From contig NZ_JACSDK010000017.1 in NCBI RefSeq assembly GCF_014925385.1, forward strand, positions 173,532 through 237,531: 64,000 bases of DNA, given 5' to 3'. Numbering within the stretch: the stretch's first letter is position 1; every line of letters begins with the position of its first letter. This DNA is from Pelagibius marinus. GTDB lineage: Bacteria > Pseudomonadota > Alphaproteobacteria > Kiloniellales > Kiloniellaceae. Positions 43,874 through 51,963 of the stretch are shown here, piece after piece. The position numbers were made by a program, and so were the translations under genes. The notes under the pieces were generated by a model, which saw only the letters and a program-made list of their open reading frames with translations, did not search any database and was not told where the DNA came from.

Positions 43874-44287
43874 TCATCTGCTCACGCTGTGTGCCGCTTC
43901 GGCAGCTGATAAAAGAGGGTAGGCGCCATCGGCATCGTGCACCTCGCGGCCCTGTAGTGCGGGCCGGAACACGCAAGCAATAACGAGGTCTGACTCTGCT
44001 GTCACACGATGGGGGTCGTTTTTGTCGAGGATGTACAGTGTGCCAGGCGCGATAGGGTAAGACCGGCCGGCAACAACGTCGAAGAGCTCACCTTCACCAG
44101 AGATGCAGTAGACCAATTCAATATGGTTTTTGTAGTGCATCGAAGTGGTCGTCTTGGCGTACATCGTCGTGATGTGAAAAGAGAAACCAAGTTCGTCGTC
44201 GCCCAGTGCGAGGCGAATGCTCTCCCAATTGTCCGCTGTGATGCGGCGGCTTGTTTCTCTTGCTTCTTTGAATGAGCGAACGATCAT
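43874..44287 (-). CDS. ectC: ectoine synthase
   Basis: 137 residues from ATG 44287 (MIVRSFKEARETSRR), the standard EctC start and length. Its cupin core aligns position for position with characterised EctC: iron ligands Glu57, Tyr85 and His93, and substrate-site residues Trp21, Arg25, Thr40, Tyr52, Cys105, Glu115 and His117 are all present. EctC closes N-gamma-acetyl-diaminobutyrate into ectoine by loss of water. It follows ectB by 65 bp but ectA is missing in the window, so the natural substrate here is open to question. Confidence 0.92.
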   Translation of the reverse strand: MIVRSFKEARETSRRITADNWESIRLALGDDELGFSFHITTMYAKTTTSMHYKNHIELVYCISGEGELFDVVAGRSYPIAPGTLYILDKNDPHRVTAESDLVIACVFRPALQGREVHDADGAYPLLSAAEAAHSVSR

Positions 44288-44352
44288 AGGATGGCTCCTG
44301 GCATGCAACCCGGACGCCGAGTGGCGCCGCGAACCGGCTTGGCGTGCATGAT

Positions 44353-45726
44353 CTAGGTTGAAAGAACAGCCTCCACCGAGCTCCTCAGGATACGAAGGCC
44401 CGCAGAGATGTCTTCTGATGTGCTTGTGAGTGGTGGTAGAAGCTTCACGGTGCTTCCCTCCACGCCGGCGGTCTCAACGAGCAAGCCGCGCTCGAAGGCA
44501 AATTGGACCACTCGACGTGCCATGAGGGGATCGCCGAAATCGATTGCTTGAATGAGGCCGCGGCCCCTGGCCCAGGCCGCACGTCCGCGCCCGCATTGGC
44601 GCACTACTTCGATCAGTTCGCACAGACCAGCGTTTAGAGTGCGACCAAGGTGGCTGGCATGCTCTTGCAGGTCGCGCGAGGACCAGAAGGTCTTGATCGC
44701 AGCTGTAGCTGTCACGAAGGCGAGATTGTTCCCGCGAAAGGTTCCGTTGTGCTCGCCCGGCGCCCAGATGTCGAGAGCGGGTCGTATCAATAAGGCAGAA
44801 AGCGGCAGTCCATACCCGCTGAGCGATTTTGAAAGCACGACAATATCGGGCTTGATCTCGGCAGGCTCAAAACTAAAGAAGGGCGAGGTTCTTCCGCAGC
44901 CCATTTGTATGTCATCAATGATCAAGAGGATATCTTGCTCGTGAGCGAGGGCGCTAAGACGGCGCAGCCAGTCGAGAGACGCGACGTTAACGCCACCTTC
45001 GCCTTGAACTGTTTCAACAATAAATGCCGCAGGTTTGGCGAGGCCACTACCGGGCTCGCTAAGATAGCGGCGAATGTAGTCGATGGTGTCGGTAGAGGGG
45101 CCCAGGAAGCCGTCATACGGCATGAAGGTAACCGGGCCGGGGAGCGAGCCGGGGCTGTTTCGATAGTAGGGATTTGCCGTGACAGAAAGCGCGCCTAGGG
45201 ACATCCCGTGAAAGCCGTTTGTGAAGGAAATGATGCCGGCGCGCCCTGTGACCTTCCGAGCGAGCTTTAGGGCCGCCTCTACGCAGTTCGCCCCAGTAGG
45301 CCCAGTGAATTGAATCTTGTACTGTAGACCGCGAGGTTGGAGGATCGTGGTATCGAACGCCTCCAGAAAAGCAGACTTGGCACCGGTGGCCATGTCGAGA
45401 CCTTGGGTGACGCCGTCTTTCTTAATATAGTCGATGAGGGCCTTTTTCAGGGCAGGGTGGTTGTGGCCGTAGTTCAAAGAGCCGGCGCCTGCAAAGAAAT
45501 CCAGAAAGACCGTTCCGTTTGAGTCGACCAAGCGTGTGTTCTGCGCAGAGGAAAACTCAGTGGGAAATGAGCGACTGTAGCTGCGCACGCAAGACTCGAG
45601 GCGGTCGTAGAGAGCGCCTAGAATGGGCGCGGGAACCGCGGGAGCATCAGGGCACTCCTCTGAGAGAGGAATGGTCTTTCTGGGGACTATGTCTTGTTCT
45701 GTGATCTCACGCACAGCGTCGTCCAT
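44353..45726 (-). CDS. ectB: L-2,4-diaminobutyrate aminotransferase
   Basis: 457 residues from ATG 45726, preceded by CGAGGTCGGCC; the longer open frame upstream lacks similarity. It is a class III PLP aminotransferase with RLVDSNGTVFLDFFAGAGSLNYGHNHP, FTGPTGANCVEAALKLAR, the cofactor Asp in LLIIDDIQMGCGRTS and the PLP lysine in LSKSLSGYGLPLS. These are the EctB hallmarks: conversion of aspartate semialdehyde plus glutamate into 2,4-diaminobutyrate. It commits aspartate semialdehyde to the operon's product. Confidence 0.92.
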   Translation of the reverse strand: MDDAVREITEQDIVPRKTIPLSEECPDAPAVPAPILGALYDRLESCVRSYSRSFPTEFSSAQNTRLVDSNGTVFLDFFAGAGSLNYGHNHPALKKALIDYIKKDGVTQGLDMATGAKSAFLEAFDTTILQPRGLQYKIQFTGPTGANCVEAALKLARKVTGRAGIISFTNGFHGMSLGALSVTANPYYRNSPGSLPGPVTFMPYDGFLGPSTDTIDYIRRYLSEPGSGLAKPAAFIVETVQGEGGVNVASLDWLRRLSALAHEQDILLIIDDIQMGCGRTSPFFSFEPAEIKPDIVVLSKSLSGYGLPLSALLIRPALDIWAPGEHNGTFRGNNLAFVTATAAIKTFWSSRDLQEHASHLGRTLNAGLCELIEVVRQCGRGRAAWARGRGLIQAIDFGDPLMARRVVQFAFERGLLVETAGVEGSTVKLLPPLTSTSEDISAGLRILRSSVEAVLST

Positions 45727-45806
45727 GGCCGACCTCGTTGGTATCTGTGTATGAAATGGGACAGGGCTTTGCGTTATTCGAAAAGGAGACGGCAGAATAC
45801 GTGCAG

Positions 45807-46283
45807 CTATCCGGTCTCCAGCTCGTCTGCCCTGAATGCCGCGGTGCGGATCATCCTTGGAACGAAGTAAAACATATGCTGTTGAAGCCAATCCTGGACT
45901 GCCGCGTAAACTGCGTCGAGAGAGGAGACGTAGCGATCCAATGGAACTTGCTTTTCAGGAGGATCCGCTGAAAGCGTCTCAGGTAGATGTACCGCGCGCT
46001 CAATGAAAATGGCGAGTGTGGGCATAGGTGAGACGGCTACTGATAGGTATGTGCCCTCGGCGAACTTGCAGGCGAAGTGATCGTCACTCCAGATGCCTTT
46101 GTCTAGGTGCTGCATCATTAGAGACTGAAGGTCTTCGGGCGGGCGCGTTCCTTGCAGCCTTCCCGCGATCATCAGGAAGCCGCGGTGGCGGCGATCCCGA
46201 TTGCAGGGAGCTGGGGCGAGAGAGTCCTCTCTGCCGGGTTGCCTGGCTGCTTCGGAGTGTCCAGCTAGCGAAGGTTGCTGCAT
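45807..46283 (-). CDS. unrecognised protein, first gene of the ectB operon
   Basis: 158 residues from ATG 46283, preceded by GCGGGAGCAGACA. It is not an EctA: no GNAT acetyltransferase motif (no Q/RxxGxG/A) is present, though it occupies the position where ectA usually lies. It is soluble, with HLDKGIWSDDHFACKFAEGTYLSVAVSPMPTLAIFIE and AVYAAVQDWLQQHMFYFVPRMI (in parts). Being first in the operon, 80 bp ahead of ectB, it is likely part of the same pathway; function unknown. Confidence 0.6.
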   Translation of the reverse strand: MQQPSLAGHSEAARQPGREDSLAPAPCNRDRRHRGFLMIAGRLQGTRPPEDLQSLMMQHLDKGIWSDDHFACKFAEGTYLSVAVSPMPTLAIFIERAVHLPETLSADPPEKQVPLDRYVSSLDAVYAAVQDWLQQHMFYFVPRMIRTAAFRADELETG

Positions 46284-47187
46284 TGTCTGCTCCCGCAGTT
46301 CATTGTCTGTGGTTGCTTTTGGCAGTGCTAGAGTGCCGATTTAGAGGTGCCAGCGGTACTATCAAGTCAGATAGGGGGCGGTGTTTAAGCTGTGGCTATG
46401 AAACGGGCGATCCGTTCCTGCGGCGCGCGATGCGGCTCTATCTTGGTGCACGTCCGACGGAAAGCCGGCGATGAACGAATGGCAGCGTTCGAGTGAGGGA
46501 GGCAACTCCTTCTGGAAGCATGCGGCCCGCGCGTTGGATTTGAGCTTGTGTTCCGCTGCCTATTTGCGATGCGGAGCCGGACGGAAGCGAGACTCCAAAG
46601 AGGCCGGCGAGCTCAATTCGGGTGACGAAGAGCTGTGCGCGCCGTTTTCACCGGCATAGAGTGCACTTGGATCACTATCTCAATGCCGGAGGCAGAGCTG
46701 GCTTCAGCGCAGGAACTTGATAGGGATTCGGGGAGCCGCGCTGAGTCGCATAAGTGCGGTAGCGCGTTAGGGAATGCGAAGCGAGGTGCCAATCAGTGGG
46801 AAAGGAGTGCAAGAGGTAGACACCATGAGCCTTCTTCGCCGTTCTTGCATTCAATGGTCAAGCCTCAGTGGAGCAACTTGCGGCGCAGGCGAAGAGTTGG
46901 AGTGGGGCCAGCGGGCGGGATGTGTTGCAGGTGCGGTGATACTCGGGGGGACTGCCATAACTGTCGTGCGACGTTGGGCAATGCAGCGATTGCCACAAAA
47001 TTGCCGTCGACGAGATCTGCGTCTTTGTAGCTAGTCACCCCAACTGCAGGCACGTGTATAATATTTGCGCCAGAATTTTTCTCTAACTACCGCTGAATAC
47101 AATCGTTAATACAGTTTGTATTAAGAGATTGGCCGCGCTCAACTACCACAGTGTTCTGTTTTTGTGGAAGGCGCCGGTCTCGTTCCC
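46284..47187. other. long divergent intergenic region, about 0.9 kb
   Basis: Between the leftward ectB operon and the rightward MFS gene. Several rightward frames are open by chance but have no recognisable domain and no good ribosome binding site, so I call none. It contains a -10-like TATAAT at 47057-47062 and the palindrome at 47106-47124. Unusually long for a promoter region; decayed genes may once have been here. Confidence 0.45.
47106..47124. promoter_or_regulatory. 19-bp palindrome upstream of the MFS gene
   Basis: TTAATACA (47106-47113) and TGTATTAA (47117-47124) are perfect 8-bp arms with a 3-bp spacer. It lies about 60-80 bp before the MFS start. GAATAC at 47095-47100 nearby resembles a half-site of the GTATAC-type motif found further right. 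Candidate operator. Confidence 0.5.
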
Positions 47188-48459
47188 ATGTCATTGGTAT
47201 TGAATTCCCGCAAAGTGCTGCATAGCGCAGCAAGTCGCAGCCCGAGGTGGCTGCAGTCCATGGCGACCGGTTACCTCAGCAGTTTCAGGGGACTTCCGCG
47301 GACTGTTTGGGCGCTGGCTGGAATTGTGTTGCTGAATGCAACGGGCCGAATGGTCTCTATTTTCTTGGTTCTATACCTTTCAATCAATCTGCAGCTAACG
47401 ACTGGATGGATCAGTTTAATTGTCGGCGTCTATGGAATGGGCGCAGTTATCGGCGCCTTTGTAGGCGGTCGACTTTGTCGCCGCTTCTCGCAATATCGCG
47501 TCATGGCCGGAAGCTTGTTCGGCGGCGGTGTGAGCTTCACCGCTCTCTATTTTCTGAGCGACATTGTGATGTTCACGAGCATGCTTCTTGTTGCAGCCTG
47601 CTTCGAGAGTGCCTTCCGGCCAGCATTGGTCGCTTTGATGATGGATACAACTGAATCGTCCGAGCGGGCGCGCCGGTATGCGTTGTATCAGGTGGCGTTG
47701 AACGTTGGCTTGGCGGTGAGTGCGGCTATTGGGGGGAGCATAGCACTTTTCGATTTCTCGCTAATTTTCTGGATAGACGGATTTACCTGCTTTGCTGCTG
47801 TGCTCTGTTTGAGATCCTGTACCTCACTTGGAAGCGACAGAGCGCGGGCGCTGGAGTCGCGCGCCGAGCGGAAAATTGAAGTGCCGTCGCTGTCGAGGAA
47901 TCCGAAATTTCTTCTTCTCATTTGTCTCGCTCTCGCTCACTACATGATCGCATTCCAACAGCTATCAACCTATCCACTCTTTTTGACTTCGCACTACGGC
48001 CTGGATAGCGCAGAGATTGGAAGCGTGCTTGCAGCCGGCAGCGCCTTCCTTACCTGCTTTCTCATACTTATAACGGACCGGTTAAAGAGCATTGACCATA
48101 AACTAACAGCTGCCCTCGGTTCGATTGTTCTGGGAGCAGGTTATGCGATGTTGCCATTGGGGCACTCGATCTCCTTTGCCTTTGTTACGATACTTGTGAT
48201 CACTGCAGGGAGAATATTATTCCTCCCAACGTTTACAGAGGTAATGTATGCCTGTGGCGGTCGTGAACGTGCAGCCGAAGTTATTGGAATCCACTTCTCG
48301 ATAACTTCCGTGTGCCGGGTTGTAGCGCCGATCATCGGTTTATGGACAATGAGCGCATTTGGGCAGACAGACCTCTGGTTGGCCTGTGGAGTCCTTGGTG
48401 TGATAGTTGCAGCAGCGCTGTTCGCGCTCTCGACACGGCGCATCGGTACGGATGGATGA
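47188..48459 (+). CDS. MFS transporter
   Basis: 423 residues from ATG 47188 (GTG 47164 and ATG 47260 are alternatives; none has a strong ribosome binding site). Twelve hydrophobic segments; first half contains GMGAVIGAFVGGRLCRRFSQYRV, the A-like loop motif, and a central cytoplasmic loop with SLGSDRARALESRAERK. It belongs to the small-molecule exporter type of MFS. Divergent from the ectB operon, it may export or import the same compound. Confidence 0.85.
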   Translation: MSLVLNSRKVLHSAASRSPRWLQSMATGYLSSFRGLPRTVWALAGIVLLNATGRMVSIFLVLYLSINLQLTTGWISLIVGVYGMGAVIGAFVGGRLCRRFSQYRVMAGSLFGGGVSFTALYFLSDIVMFTSMLLVAACFESAFRPALVALMMDTTESSERARRYALYQVALNVGLAVSAAIGGSIALFDFSLIFWIDGFTCFAAVLCLRSCTSLGSDRARALESRAERKIEVPSLSRNPKFLLLICLALAHYMIAFQQLSTYPLFLTSHYGLDSAEIGSVLAAGSAFLTCFLILITDRLKSIDHKLTAALGSIVLGAGYAMLPLGHSISFAFVTILVITAGRILFLPTFTEVMYACGGRERAAEVIGIHFSITSVCRVVAPIIGLWTMSAFGQTDLWLACGVLGVIVAAALFALSTRRIGTDG

Positions 48460-48566
48460 TTTCTTAATTGAGTACATCTTTAGAGAAGGCCAGAAGCCTC
48501 GGCGTGGTCTGCGAACAGGCGCCTTGTGTCAGGTCGTTCCCCACGGCTATGTAAAGGCTTTCGACA

Positions 48567-49694
48567 ATGAAGCAACATGCCTTCAAAGCGGTATTCATGC
48601 GCGGAGGTACGAGCAAAGGACTAATTATGCATCGCGCGGATCTGCCGGCAGACCCAGCCGAGCGTGATGGCATGATTCTAAGCGCTATGGGTAGCCCGGA
48701 TCCGTATAGTCGACAGCTCGATGGAATGGGCGGTGGAATCTCGTCTTTGTCGAAAGTCGTAATCGTAGCTCGATCGAGTCTACCCGACATTGATATCGAA
48801 TACTCCTTTGGCCAAGTTTCGGTGACTGAGGCCGCCATCTACTATGTCGGAAATTGCGGAAATCTAACCGCCGCAGTGGCGGCCTTCGCCGTCGATGAGG
48901 GATTGGTGCTTGCCAATGATGGCATATTGAAGTTGACGATGCTGAACCTCAATTCGGGAAAAGTTGTTAGCGCAAGCCTACAGGTCGAAGCAGGCGAAGC
49001 CGTTGTAACAGGCGATCTCGTTATCGATGGAGTATCGGGGGCTGGTGCGCCGATCCGACTACAGTTCGTCGATCCCGCCGGCGGGCTATCTGGGCAGCTC
49101 TTTCCGACTGGCTCTCCAATTGATGTCTTGGAGGTCGAAGGGCTGGGCCCGACAGAGGTGACAATTGTCGATGCTGGCGCTGCGGTTGTTTTCGTAGAAG
49201 AAAGTGAGCTGGGCTTCGCCGACGCGGTGAGGCTGCAGGGGGGAGCGGAAAACGCGATAGAGATGGCCTGCCTCGATGCAATAAGGAATGCCGCGGTGCG
49301 ACATATGAATGCTGCCGGCGAGGCTTCTCAGATGGTTCGGCAGGATTCGTCAGAACCATCGATTGCCCTGGTGACGCCAGGGAGGTCGGGCTTAATGGAG
49401 GGCCGCCAAGCCGACATATTTGTCCAGAGTGTAGTTATGGGCATGCCGCATAAAGCAATCCCAGTCACCACTGCAATGTGCGTTGCTGTTGCCGCGAAGA
49501 TCAGGGGCACGGTCGTCAATTCACTTTTAGGGAAGGATGAAGCGGCGTGCCCAATTAATATCGGCCATCCGGCAGGCCTCTGCTCGGTAGAGGCGGTCGT
49601 AACTCATACGGATGCTTGGCACGTCGAGTCGGTGACAGTCTTTAGAACTGCACGGCGTTTGATGCGTGGCCTCGTCTATGTGCCCAGGGACTGA
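48567..49694 (+). CDS. PrpF/DUF453-family isomerase
   Basis: 375 residues. MRGGTSKGL (about 11-19) and GNCGNLTAAV (95-104) are the PrpF signatures; Lys63 and Cys97 are 34 residues apart, matching the catalytic Lys and Cys spacing of aconitate isomerase PrpF. The family covers PrpF (2-methylaconitate isomerase) and 4-oxalomesaconate tautomerases. It should isomerise an unsaturated di- or tricarboxylate. It lies 107 bp beyond the MFS gene in the same direction; its distant paralogue lies 2 kb downstream on the other strand. Confidence 0.88.
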   Translation: MKQHAFKAVFMRGGTSKGLIMHRADLPADPAERDGMILSAMGSPDPYSRQLDGMGGGISSLSKVVIVARSSLPDIDIEYSFGQVSVTEAAIYYVGNCGNLTAAVAAFAVDEGLVLANDGILKLTMLNLNSGKVVSASLQVEAGEAVVTGDLVIDGVSGAGAPIRLQFVDPAGGLSGQLFPTGSPIDVLEVEGLGPTEVTIVDAGAAVVFVEESELGFADAVRLQGGAENAIEMACLDAIRNAAVRHMNAAGEASQMVRQDSSEPSIALVTPGRSGLMEGRQADIFVQSVVMGMPHKAIPVTTAMCVAVAAKIRGTVVNSLLGKDEAACPINIGHPAGLCSVEAVVTHTDAWHVESVTVFRTARRLMRGLVYVPRD

Positions 49695-50115
49695 GTGAAC
49701 GGCCGCGTATTAACTGCATGGCCATCCCCAAGGCGCCTCAGCAAAGGTGAGAAGGGCCGCCATCGTCGAGGAGCTCGCCTTCGGGGCTCAAGAGTACTCT
49801 GCCAAGGCGGTGCGTTTGCCCATCGTTCCCCATTCGAGGGCCATCGTAGGCATCCTATAGTATTCTACCTTTCCTGGCTTTGCTGGATGGCGACCACCAG
49901 CGAGCGGAGTAGCGATTGCCTCCTAAGCTCCCTACACCAAATCGGTCCTCCTATCCTACACAACGCAAAAGTGCCTTTATCCGTAGGGCACAACGAAGCC
50001 TAGTACCAGGCCAGCAGTGGCTCCGGTTAGCCCTTGCATGCGTTCGAGGAGTCTGTATTGTATACCGTATTCAGGGCACAGAATTCACGAACTAAGTTGA
50101 GCAGTGGGGGTAGGA
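49695..50115. other. intergenic region upstream of the binding-protein gene, 421 bp
   Basis: Contains the GTATAC-type operator candidate at 50060-50072. A rightward frame at 49695-50003 has no recognisable similarity and is not called. The promoter of the binding protein gene should lie in the last 100 bp. Confidence 0.4.
50060..50072 (+). promoter_or_regulatory. GTATAC-type operator candidate, copy A
   Basis: GTATACCGTATTC at 50060-50072, 43 bp upstream of the binding protein ATG. The same 13 bases occur on the minus strand at 55637-55625 upstream of the M81 hydrolase, and two variants precede the permease operon. Likely target of the FCD-type GntR regulator encoded at 60588; inference from repetition and placement. 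Confidence 0.6.
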
Positions 50116-51693
50116 ATGTTGAGAACAGCCTTCTTGAAATCGCTAGCGGCCGTGATCGTGATCGCGGGCCTAGGATCGACTATCTCCGCAGGCCTGCAGG
50201 CAGCGGAGCTTCGGATAGGGATGGGGGGGGCGATCAGCTCCATTGATCCGCTCTATCACAACAACAGCAATAATCTGATGGTTTCGGCGCACATATTCGA
50301 TGCGTTGGTAAATAAGAACGAAAAGGATGAACTCATACCAGGGCTGGCACAGTCGTGGCGCTTGATTGAGGATGACCTTTGGGAGTTCAAGCTCAGGCCA
50401 GGCGTGAAATTTCACGACGGAACATCGCTGACTACGGCGGATATCCAGTTCTCGATTGAGCGGGCACCAAACGTACCAAATAGCCCGTCTTCCTTTGATC
50501 CCTATGTGAGATCAATCGAGCGCGTAATTGCGGTTGACGACCTAACCATCCAAATTAAGACCACTGAACCGGATCCCGCTCTTCCTCGGAATTTGTCGTT
50601 TGTCTTCATCCAGTCGAAGAAGGCTGCGCAAGGCAAGACAACCGATGATTTCAACAAAGGCATTGCCGCTATCGGGACCGGGCCCTTCAAGTTTGTCGAT
50701 TACGTGCCGAGCCGGGAAGTCGTTCTGGCGCGTAACGACGATTATTGGGGCGGGCCATCCGCTTGGGAGAAGGTGACGATCTTGCCGATTACCAACAACG
50801 CTGCGCGTATTGCTGCGCTTTTGACAGGTGATATTGACGTTGCCGCGGGAATTCCAACGGTCGATCTACCCAAACTAAGCAAGAACCCGAAGGTAGCGCT
50901 GGTTTCGGCGGCGCAAAACCGTGTTTTTTACCTGCAGATCGATCATCGTGATCAATCTCCGATGATCTTTGACAATGACGGCAATGTCCTCCCGAAAAAC
51001 CCGATGAAGGACTTGCGCATCCGCCAAGCGATGTCAAAGGCCATCAATAGGCAGCTCTTGGTCGATCGGATTTTGGAAGGGCAGGGAATCCCGGCAGGTC
51101 AGTTCGTTCCTCCTGGATTCAATGGATCGAACCCAGAAGTGACACCGGATGAATATAGTCCAGAGGAGGCAGTCCGGCTTCTGGAGGAGGCGGGCTATCC
51201 AAATGGCTTCCGACTCGTTATACACGGTGCGAATGATCGCTATCCTTTTGACGAGAGCATGCCTCAAGCGATCGCACAGATGTTTGCGCGCGTCGGCATC
51301 AAAACAGAAATTGAGCTGGCGCCAAACTCCTTGTTCCGGAAGCGCGGTAAAGCGGGCGAACTCAGTGTCCAGTTCGGCGGTTGGGGCAACTCGAGTGCAG
51401 CATCAATGATGGTTTTCGTCATGCACTCTCCCGATAAAGAAAAAGGATTCGGCGCTTCGAACCGAGGACACTATTCAAATCGAGAGTTTGATGAGTATCT
51501 TGAGAAAGCACTCGCAATGATGGACCCTGAGGCGCGGCTTGAGGCGATCAAAGATGCCACGGCAATGGCGATGGAGGACCTCGCGGTTATCCCATTGCTT
51601 TGGAGAAAGATCACCTGGGCGATGCGGGGCGACCTCACAATGAAGCCGAACTCTCGTGGGCTCACGTTTGCGTGGGACGTTCATCCAAGCTAA
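50116..51693 (+). CDS. ABC transporter periplasmic substrate-binding protein, peptide/opine family (SBP family 5)
   Basis: 525 residues from ATG 50116, preceded by GGGGGTAGGA. A signal peptide (FLKSLAAVIVIAGLGSTISAGLQAAEL) leads to the family signature DPLYHNNSNNLMVSAHIFDAL, LAQSWRLIEDDLWEFKLRPGVKFHDG and DLRIRQAMSKAINRQLLVDRI (each in part). Length and motifs match DppA/OppA-like proteins. It probably delivers a peptide- or amino-acid-like ligand to the permease operon at 56393-60336, separated by the PrpF-2 and M81 genes. A strong terminator follows. Confidence 0.92.
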   Translation: MLRTAFLKSLAAVIVIAGLGSTISAGLQAAELRIGMGGAISSIDPLYHNNSNNLMVSAHIFDALVNKNEKDELIPGLAQSWRLIEDDLWEFKLRPGVKFHDGTSLTTADIQFSIERAPNVPNSPSSFDPYVRSIERVIAVDDLTIQIKTTEPDPALPRNLSFVFIQSKKAAQGKTTDDFNKGIAAIGTGPFKFVDYVPSREVVLARNDDYWGGPSAWEKVTILPITNNAARIAALLTGDIDVAAGIPTVDLPKLSKNPKVALVSAAQNRVFYLQIDHRDQSPMIFDNDGNVLPKNPMKDLRIRQAMSKAINRQLLVDRILEGQGIPAGQFVPPGFNGSNPEVTPDEYSPEEAVRLLEEAGYPNGFRLVIHGANDRYPFDESMPQAIAQMFARVGIKTEIELAPNSLFRKRGKAGELSVQFGGWGNSSAASMMVFVMHSPDKEKGFGASNRGHYSNREFDEYLEKALAMMDPEARLEAIKDATAMAMEDLAVIPLLWRKITWAMRGDLTMKPNSRGLTFAWDVHPS

Positions 51694-51733
51694 GGCGTCA
51701 GCCTGCCTTTTTTGACCTGAACCCTGTAAGACT

Positions 51734-51775
51734 AAGGCCCGAGTGGCGGAATGCCGTCATTCGGGCCTTCTTTTT
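51734..51775 (+). terminator. intrinsic terminator after the binding-protein gene
   Basis: Perfect 9-bp arms AAGGCCCGA (51734-51742) and TCGGGCCTT (51761-51769), with an inner GGCGG/CCG pairing, then CTTTTT. Explains how the binding protein is expressed apart from the rest of the transporter. Confidence 0.9.
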
Positions 51776-51963
51776 GCAGGCGGAGCGGAATACTCCTAAC
51801 ACGATTAAGTTCTCGTCTGTCGCTCTGTCGGCCAGCGCTTGCGGGAGCACAAGAGAACCGACCGTCCGCCCGTTCGGGGCCTTCGCGATTGATGCAAGAA
51901 AACCACAAATGCGAAGCGCCTTGGCTCGGCAAACAGCCAGGGCAAGGGAAGGGGGCGCGCTCT

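Noticed and set aside
46028..47030. Three consecutive rightward frames in the gene-free region before the MFS gene
   Set aside because: Cysteine/arginine-rich chance translations without family similarity; the first overlaps the 158-aa gene in antisense.
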